Positions 55,800 through 64,000 of a DNA stretch of 64,000 bases are shown piece after piece. Positions within the stretch are counted from its first letter, which is position 1, and each line of letters opens with the position of its first letter. Under the pieces are notes generated by a model. It did not search any database. It was not told the DNA's origin and worked only from the letters and a program-made list of their open reading frames with translations. The stretch covers positions 196,132-260,131 of the forward strand of contig NMRA01000139.1 in assembly GCA_002633005.1 (NCBI GenBank), written 5' to 3'. The translations under genes were made by a program, and so were the position numbers. This DNA comes from Phoronis australis. Lineage: Eukaryota > Phoronida > Phoronidae.

Positions 55800-58700
55800 G
55801 CCAAAACTCAATCTCACTAACAAATTCTGATTACACACTGAAACACTACATGCAAAATGGCTATGGTAATGTTTTCAAAGAAAGTATGCATTTTCAGATC
55901 CTCATCCCTTTCACATCCTGTTTACAGGAGATATCTGATATGAATGAATAATCAAGTGGTGAATATACAACATCCAGATCAGTCTTATTAACACACTTAA
56001 AGTGGTGGGTATTAAACTAGGATTAATAACAGGGATTTGCACTGTTATCTTTCTTCTCTAAGTGCAAAACGACTGTGTGCCAATAAGGCGAGTAATGCGT
56101 GGTGAGAAATAAGTGAGGCGCAAAACTTTGCCAAACAATTTTTGGCGTGCAAAATACGGCGAGTGTGCGAAATAAGAGGAGAAACACCGTAGCAGTGATA
56201 CTGTGGAAAGACGTCAATCAACAGAAAGACCATTGGGGTGAATCAGTGAAGACCCACGTTTAATTTGATAGCTGAAAAACGGTTATAGGAAACGAACACT
56301 GGTGCAACACTTTTGGAATAACAAACCAATGTGAAATGAACAGGCACAGCTACAACACAAGACACTTGAGCATGAGATAATTGTCACTATCAGCTGAAAC
56401 TGTCAACTCAGAGTGCCATAATGTGAATTAATTTACGAGTTGGACGAGACAAGTTCAAGTATAATAGGAAACTATTCTCTGGTTATTAAGATAATCACTG
56501 TCTGAGTGGCCAGTTGGTAACACCTCACATGGTATGAATCATTCCCACAGGGGTTAAATGACTTTCAGTATTCAAATAAGGTCCAAGTCTCAAATAAAAA
56601 AGGGGGCCAAAAAGCACATATCTATCCATTGGCAGTCTGCCGGACAGCCCTTCCCCTTCTCAACCTTGTGCTTTGCACGGCCACCTGGGCTACGTAGTAC
56701 CAACGCGTTTGTGGAAAAAATTGAAACTTTGTGAAAACTAGTGAAATCTCGACTCGTTTCAATTCCAAGTAATCGAAAACCAACCAACAATGGTAAAAAA
56801 TGATTCAACAACTTTAAGTTACAGTATTTACTAAATAGTAAAACGCCCAAACTGAAAACTCGCTTCAAGTAGTCTTTTCACCACTAAATCTTCCCATTAA
56901 ATTTTCAAAATATCTCGACAGTCCCCGCCAAGTTGTCACAACTCCACCTAGTGTTCAACCATGGAACTAGCTACATTTAGCCACACATAAGACATAAAGC
57001 TGCTTATATCCTAGCAGCTTAAATCCAGCCACTATATGGCTTTCGTCCTTGTGTAAAATGACATTCCTGTCAATGTCGCTTGAATAAATTCTCTTCAGGA
57101 ACAACAATTGGCATCTCCTGTCAATGTCAGAGTTCTCATAATGCAATTTTGTTGTAACTGACCGTCCCAGAAGCTAACACAAGAATACTTCAGATGGTGG
57201 ACATTCCTCAGCAAAGCGAATGACAAGTGATATCGCGCATATACACCTTCAGCTGATGGCCTCCAGAAAAGAGCTGCCAAACGAATTGAGACATTTGTTG
57301 TCGTTTTTTACTCTACTTGAAGAAGTAGCCCATTCAAATCGTCATGATATACCGTAGTATTCAGTTCATAGCCCTGAGGTCCCTAAATTTGCAATGCTGT
57401 CGCTTTGTGTAATGTAAAGTCAGTAAGACAAAAGCGGAGACAGATTTTATAATCAAATGATTCAAAAGCTTTGACAGTGAATATAAGCAAAGGAAGGTGC
57501 ATTGCAGGCTTAAATTGGCAACAGTTCATTTTACCATGAAAAATTTATACAGGCAGCGTTGCGTTTACTTTAATCAGCCAATCAGAACGAAATCCTTGTG
57601 AAGCCACAGCATAAGAGATATAGAACATATTAGAAATTTGAACAATCATATACAAGGGAGATAACAATCAGGAGTGATGTTGTTCTGGATGAATGAATCG
57701 GAAATCAAACAAGTCAGGCTTGAATTGTTGCTTTCATTCAAATGGTATAGGCTTATAGAAGTGTTAGATCTATGCTGAATTACAAATAGCAGTAAATATG
57801 AATTTAATTCATTCAGTTCTTGCAAGCCATCCAATTAAACCAAGTACCAATTTTAAATGCCTATTTTAGATAACAGATATGATTGGGAACATAGTGTTCT
57901 ATATAAGTTCACATTAGATGGCCATCTTACGGAACCTAGTGTCAAAATGGACTTCACTATCATCATAATCCCTTTGCAGACTGGAATAATAATAAAACTG
58001 AATTGATTATGATGAATAGTTCTTGATTGAAAAAACTTCCGATCAAATTCACAGAGAAACAGATTATGAGGAAAAGAGAAATAGATAAGAAATAAACTGT
58101 GCAGTATAGGGGAGAGACAGAAAACAAACCACCATATGTAAGCAGCTGCCAAAGTGTAGTGTGATGTAAACTTTCTAACTGGTTACCTTACCAAAGATCA
58201 TATTTCTTAAATAACTTTTTAAAGTATTACGGTAATTGTAGCCATTAAAAACTGTATATTTTTAACATCCTTTGCTCTCAAAGAATCTTATGTGTTTATT
58301 GCTGATACACAAATGCAGTGCAATGCGAAAACTTTCCTTGTGTGTACGCTGGCCATTAGGCAAGGAGTCACTGGTTAGAAAATGACGTAACACCGACGAA
58401 TCCTCGCACATTTTATGAAGCAGCAAAGCTTGTCACAAGACATTTCACTGTGTATGAGTAAGGTTCTGTGATATACATGCACTTTCATATTGTGAAAGTT
58501 TAGTGAAGATCTGGAACTTATTATTTCAGTTACAGTTGGTAGAGAAGTAGCAGAGCAGCCATTTAGCATTCAAATATCGAAATAGGTATGAACCCTAGAA
58601 TAAGACATACCCACCCATAATGGGCATGGTTGGGTAATAACAAGTGTTACTCTAAAACTAGGCAAGTGAAAAGTACACGAAGAAAGCTCCATTTAATGAA

Positions 58701-59841
58701 ATCCAGGCCAAATGTTCTCCACAACACTGTGTTGAGTTTGAATTTTCCCTTGGCAAGTTCCGCTTGATAGCATTGGGTTTGAAAACCAATGTAGCGAGTT
58801 TGACTTATTGGGAGATTAGTCATTTCTTAGCCAAATTCGGCCATTTTGGACTTTTGGTACTAGTTCGATGCATTCATTCCAAGACTTATGTAAATAAAAC
58901 AACAAAATTGAATCACTGAAAGTTTCAGATATAATAACATCCTAGGTCAACAGAAACAGAAATAAAGTGTTCATTATGCCACATACTGACATCTGATATA
59001 TGGCGTAATGAACATGATACATTGTAATGCGGAAAAAAGTAAAGGATATAATTTAAGAAGTCTTTGTGTTCAATCCTAACACACTTGAACCTAATGGATT
59101 TTACTTTATTTCAGTTTCTGTTGATGAAGGATGATATTATATCCGAAAACTTCAGTGATCCATTTTTGTTGCTTTATTTACATACATTTATTTTATTTTT
59201 CAACACACAAGTGTATGCTTTAGAGGTTCTGGACCACCTCTTTTGGTTTCGGATTTATTTTCTACGCTTTCTAAGACATAAAACACAAACCCCCACAGAG
59301 TGAACATGGACTTTCAAACACTGACATGAACTATGAACCTTGTATTTTCCGACCAGTTTGAATTTTCTGTCATGGAAAACACAGCAGGCCATTCATAGAA
59401 TTAATTGATAATACTTACTGGTCGCAGCGCTAGGTAACATGCACTTGACAGGATGAAGTTAAACACCAGCTCAATATCTGAAATACAAAAAATCAGGTGC
59501 TATCATCGCAGTAACGTGAAATTCACTGTTTGTCTGCAGGCAAGTTGCTTTTTGTCATTTGTTCGACAGTTCGACATGAAACTGTTTTCGATTGACAGAG
59601 TCACAATGTTTCATTTGAACAAACTGTGCACTTACCAACTGAATTACCAATAAAGGAATAATTGTCAAAAACATTGAGACACCAAATATATAAAAATAAT
59701 AGCAGGTGGTATGGTACACATTGTACCAGACGTGCGCAGGCTGCACATGTGGACCCATTGCAATGATCACCTGGAACCATTTTTGTGCTTTATTAACATG
59801 TAGTTAAAACTGAGCTGAGGAGCTAGAAACTTGACTCAAGG
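55800..59841. other. Gene-poor region
   Basis: No protein gene supported. A degenerate tRNA-like stretch at about 56500-56570 (tggccagttggtaacacc ... cccacaggggttaa) may be an old SINE. Minus-strand ATG-plus-donor combinations at 58185-58205 and 59419-59440 could be first exons of the TNFAIP8-like gene but are too short to trust. Confidence 0.45.
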
Positions 59842-59935
59842 GTCTGGCAGTGTGGCCCAGTTGGACTCAAACCCACAACCTTGAGTATTAAGAAATAGGG
59901 CACCTATCACACTAGGCCACACTGCCTCGTCCTGG
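59842..59935 (-). repeat. tRNA-derived SINE head or tRNA pseudogene
   Basis: On the - strand: ggcagtgtggcctagtgtga with box A TGGCCTAGTGTG, then box B GGGTTTGAGTCC, ending gggccacactgcc. The 5' GGCAGTGTGGCC and 3' GGCCACACTGCC are perfectly complementary over 12 bp, longer than a tRNA acceptor stem, and the middle does not make a normal anticodon arm, so a SINE or pseudogene is more likely than a working tRNA. Confidence 0.55.
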
Positions 59936-60555
59936 CTGAGACACCAAAGGGAAAATGGCAAATTACATCTGTTGAACGCTATATGAAGAGTGAACATAAA
60001 AACCCATACCGTATCCATGTGTATTGTATTTAGATATTTTAATATTTTCATAACTGACTAAAGGATTGAAGGGGCACAGGTTTGTGGCACAGGTTCTGAA
60101 GGTCAGTTTCGTAGCATTTCTTCCAGACCCATTAATTGCATCTACCTATTGGGTCCTCCCAAATTATCGTCAAGTCCTCGCTTCACAGGTTACCCCCAAG
60201 TGTCTTGTTCAAGTTTGTGATTTCTGACTAACGTGATGGTTCATGTGTCTGCCTAAAAGTTGTAACTAGATCACATTCACCATGAAATTCATATTACAGT
60301 TCATGGAAATGAAAAATACTAGATTAACAGGCAGGTATGCCAAAAATGCTGTTTCATTGGTCATAAAAAGTAATGCTCATCAATTGAATATTTTTCTTTT
60401 GTGTCCATTTTAAAGAGTTTTCACCTCATCAACCATGACGGCTGTTAGCACCTGGAGGTAATAGGTGCTAATTGACCTATTGCCAGCATTTTGAGTGACA
60501 GCTTAACTGACCAATCAGAATGCAGCATTCTTGACACACCTTCCTTTCCAAGCGG

Positions 60556-60592
60556 TGATTTTACCCGACAAGCAGCATGTTGTCAGGTAAAA
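60556..60592. repeat. Short palindrome TTTTACCCGACAA...TTGTCAGGTAAAA
   Basis: 13-bp arms with one mismatch around a loop of about 8 bases, in a stretch that also has a CCAATCAGAATGCAG motif. Could be a MITE relic or a hairpin. Confidence 0.5.
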
Positions 60593-61450
60593 CATATTGT
60601 TTGTTGTCGATTTTTCACAACGGAGCGGAGCTTGCGATAAATCAATTTGTTACTAGAAAAGTGTACTAGTTCATTGATTACAGGGTCACCATTATTTTTC
60701 ACACTTTACAGGAAAATTCCTATTGATTTAGCACCACACTTAAAGGATTATGTAATAAACCAGTGCCTTCTGTCAAAAACCAAAAAAGTTCATGATGCAA
60801 TAGATTCACGCCTTCTACCAAAAAGGCCTTTCATACAAACATTGACATGCCGATGTTTTGGACAGTGTTGGTGGGTAACAATTGTTAATGTCGGTCCTGG
60901 ATCGAAGTTAACAGCACAAGTTAACTTCACAATATAAGTGGATTTAACCGATGAGCATCAATGCTTCGTTGGCATACGAACAGACATCTTCGATGCATTG
61001 GAGTTATCAGCACATGTTGCAATGTTGCCGTATTACTTGCTTACTACAAACACTTATTTTCATTTCTTACCTGACCATAAATATAACATACTTCAATTTC
61101 TAAAATAATAAGCCGGCATCGATGATTCACACATGAAACAATGACAACTTCGGAGACCGCTAACTACTGAAGCAGGTACTGGAGATAAGTTGGTATGAAA
61201 AGGCTTATGCTGCTGCTTACAGTAATAAAATTAGTCCGTCTCGTTACTACTCAGATCAGAAATGAATTCTTGGGCTTTGAGAAGAACTGACAAGTCATTA
61301 TAGCTGCATATCAGACCCATTAAGTTGCTTGTCACCACAGCTTAGTTTCAGTTCAAATGCAGTGCAGCTGGCAAGGGAATTCCCTGTCATTTATTGTTTT
61401 AACCAATTTCAGATTCAAACAAATGATAACAAGAGCAACGCAGAGCGTTG

Positions 61451-62835
61451 AAATGCGCCCACAATTGCCCCGCAAACGGTATCCTTCTAGGGTTGTTTAT
61501 TGGTACCATAAAGTGGCCAGTAGAGGGCATATATGTAGTATGTTGTACTTAGCAAAATGGAAAGGCATGGTCATTGTCTCCTCAATAGGCTAGGGGCAAA
61601 ATGTGAGAAATCTTCATAATACAAGCAAGCACATCCTATACACCAGTTGCTTAAAGCACCACAGAAACATAGAATTAAAAACAAATTTACCAACATACGA
61701 GATTAGCACAGCATTAGAATGCCAGAAACAAATTTCTACTTGGAACTTTTCCGTCATAGTCACGAAGTAACACAAAGTATACACCTGAAGACCTATGAAA
61801 ATACAGAGGTCAATGTAAAATACTAAAATTGCCACTAGAGGCATACCGGTAGTCAGAGTCATCCTAAAGTCGTCATCGTCCGTTGCCAACATCACATAAA
61901 TACACTTGCTAAATTTAGTAAAGATCCTGCAAATGGTTTGGGAGATACAGCCATGGGCGCAAAAAAAACAAAACTGCCACTAGGAGGCGCCACAGTAGTT
62001 GAAATCGTCGGAAAATCATCGTCGACTGTCCTCTACATAGTAAGCATATACACGCCAATTTTCACAATCATCCGTTGAGCGGTTTGGTTGATAGAGGGGT
62101 GGACGCACAAAAACAGACTCGAAAACACTAAAATTGGCCACTAGGTGGCGCAAACTATGTCAAATCCATCTGAAAACGGGAGGATAGCGTCATCTCACTA
62201 ATAGGTGCCTACATACCAAATTTCATGAAAATCCGTTGAGGACTTGTGAAGATACAAAGGTAAGCGTAAAAAAATTAAAATTGCCACTAGGGGGCACACC
62301 GGTAGTCGGATCCGTCCAAAAGTCGTCATCTTTCGTTGTTAACATATATAAATATATTTACACAATTTTGTAAAGATCCTGCGAACGGTTTAGAAGATAC
62401 AGCCATAGGCGCAAAAAACAAAACTGCCACTAGGAGGCGCCACAGTACTCGAAATTGTCGGAAAATCATCATCAACCGTCCTCTACATAGTAAGCATATA
62501 CATGCCAATTTTCACAATCATCCTTTGAGCGGTTTGGTTGATAGAGGGGTGGACGCACAAAACACATACCAAATTTCATGAAAATCCGTTCAGGACTTTT
62601 GAAGATACAAAGGTAAGCGTAAAAAACTAAAATTGCCACTAGGGGGCACACCGGCAGTCGAATCCGTCCGAAAGTTCGCACATGCCGTCCCATTCATGAA
62701 TGGAACATATGTGCCAAATTTCATGAACGTATGTCAAAGGGTTTTGGAGATAGAGCAGCGGACGCCAGACGCCGCCCGGACGGAGGGACGGAGATGACGG
62801 CATAATGCGTCCACATATAAATATGTGGGCGCATA
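61451..62835. mobile_element. 1.4-kb element with ATGCGCCCACA termini and internal repeats
   Basis: Starts atgcgcccaca and ends tgtgggcgcat (exact inverse). Inside, a composite unit of about 450 bp is repeated: tttgtaaagatcctgc, gatacagccat-ggcgcaaaa, actgccactaggaggcgcca, gtcctctacatagtaagcat, ggtttggttgatagaggggt. First at about 61915-62160 and again at 62360-62560, with ccactagggggcacaccggt at 62285 and 62635. Ends in gacgccgcccggacggaggg and a hairpin near 62808-62834. No ORF. Its reverse-orientation relative is at 13490-14755. Confidence 0.6.
62808..62834. repeat. Perfect hairpin at the right end of the 1.4-kb element
   Basis: tgcgtccacatat and atatgtgggcgca pair over 13 bp with one mismatch around aa. 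A GACGG-type tract precedes it. Confidence 0.65.
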
Positions 62836-64000
62836 AAAATGGATGGTGATGCTTTGAAAAAGAAAGTTGATGATTTAACATCAGAACAGGGTCTGTAAGG
62901 GCTTTAAATACAAACCTAAGCGTTCTTAAGACCTTTTGATTCGTAAAGTTCAACGACTAATGAAAGAGGTAAACTGATAAACATTAGTTTAAAGCTACAA
63001 TTTATCCAGTTAAGCTGACGCAAAAACAGAAATTGAATTTGGGACAAAAATAATGGCAAAAAATGCCACATTTCAAATTTCCAAAGGACTCGCCGTTGCA
63101 AATGCGTAAAAGTTGTTAGTGTCACGAATTTCCGTAATAATGTATTGTTTTTGTTGTGACACTTCGCCCATCAGCTGATTCATACTGACTGGAACCAGAT
63201 GTGTCTCAGCTCAAATGTCCAGCCATACGTCACAGACAGTTTGTTTACTACAGAGTTCCTTCAACTCCAGAATTGGTTAGTAACAATCTGCCTTATTTGG
63301 TCTAGCTTCCTTGTGACGTCGAATCATTTATAAGAATTGTTTTGTATTATAGTTTAGTCATTTCCTTAGTATTAGCCCACGTGTCATAGTTATTTTGTCA
63401 ATGATTGTGTATATAAATGACTTGGAGTGCAGAATAAAATCAGTTGCCATTTATTCAGCACAACGACACGACTTGTTATTTGGACAGGTTCACTGCTGAA
63501 CTGTCTAGTTATCACCACTGTGTATCTACTGACACTGCGAGGCAACTCACACGGCGAACCCCTATACTACGTAGCCAGAATTTCCCCACAGTTAGGTACT
63601 TGCAAAAAGCAAAGTAAATTGATCGGAAAGCTTATTTTTGTAGAAAATGAAATTTCCCGTTTGCAATGTTGTGTCCCAAACTGAAGAATTTTTACCGCAG
63701 GCCATTTCCTAGATCATAAAATTGATCGCGTAATATTCCTTTTCATGATCAGATTCTATATCTGTTACCAACAAGAAAATCAAGCCTATCAGTGACGCAC
63801 GAAAACGCTTCAGAGTTTATTGGGGTTGACCTACTAAAACTACGAATTTAAATATAGTTTATGTATGCATTGACTGTGACTTGAGTTGTCTGCTCATAAA
63901 GCAACAATTCAAGATCGGATGAACGTGGTGTTTTTTAACCCCAAAGCGCTTTGGTTAAGAAATGAACATTGACAGCAGCAAAATGCCTGTACAAAAGGTA
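62836..64000. other. Right edge, no gene seen
   Basis: No coding exon supported. A reverse fragment of the 46895-type repeat lies at about 63640-63690 and the partner of the 20880 repeat at 63885-63990. Confidence 0.5.
63885..63990. repeat. Dispersed repeat copy (partner of 20880-21000)
   Basis: Same order of blocks as at 20880: gttgtctgctcataa, aattcaagatcggatgaa, gtgttttttaac, ggttaa, aacattgacagc, agcaaaatgcc. Direct orientation relative to the first copy. Confidence 0.6.

Noticed and set aside
56500-56570. Second tRNA-like sequence
   Set aside because: Box A is fair but box B is too degenerate and no cloverleaf can be drawn; at most an old SINE.
1-64000. CRISPR arrays, operons, ribosome binding sites, phage or bacterial mobile elements
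   Set aside because: The DNA is animal nuclear sequence with spliced genes; the direct repeats seen are satellites or transposons without spacer structure.

Overview
Eukaryotic (animal) genomic DNA from a draft assembly: a 696-base N run at 47287-47982, a single N at 26713, AT-rich non-coding DNA, intron-rich genes with GT-AG splice sites, and many small inverted-repeat transposons. Gene content (MEF2, GDAP1-like, TNFAIP8/TIPE family) and fairly compact spacing (four genes in about 60 kb) suggest an invertebrate deuterostome such as a cephalochordate, hemichordate or echinoderm. I cannot name the species, and a non-deuterostome is not excluded.

Layout. (1) 1-~20.4 kb, + strand: the 3' part of a MEF2 transcription factor gene. 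Eight coding exons (4490-17745) join with matching phases into 392 codons plus stop. The MADS/MEF2-domain exons lie off the left edge. Two adjacent internal exons (7457-7558 and 11014-11097) are tandem duplicates, and the end of the exon before them carries the same terminal motif. (2) 21.57-29.06 kb, + strand: a complete six-exon gene for a 310-residue secreted protein (signal peptide, coiled coil, Thr-rich linker, concanavalin-A-like domain). I could not tie it to a named gene. (3) 29.44-35.29 kb, - strand: a complete five-exon GDAP1-like gene (326 residues, GST fold plus C-terminal membrane anchor), convergent with gene 2, with predicted poly(A) signals about 40 bp apart. (4) 42.81-43.38 kb, - strand: the main, terminal coding exon of a TNFAIP8-family protein; its short 5' exon was not identified. 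(5) The remainder, 43.4-64 kb, has no gene I can support and is rich in transposon-like structures.

Repeats include a TTAA-flanked 1.7-kb piggyBac-like non-autonomous element (54108-55795), a 1.4-kb element made of internal repeats with an inverted relative in a MEF2 intron, three copies of a hAT-like MITE, a CAGTTGTCAC-type minisatellite, a 53-bp satellite, a tRNA-derived SINE head, and a 400-bp duplication across a single N that looks like two haplotypes placed in series.

The genes do not form a pathway or operon. The main biological points are the MEF2 exon duplication and the linkage of MEF2 with a TNFAIP8-family gene. From general knowledge of the human map, all four vertebrate MEF2 paralogues share a chromosome with one TNFAIP8 paralogue each, so this window may preserve the pre-duplication arrangement.
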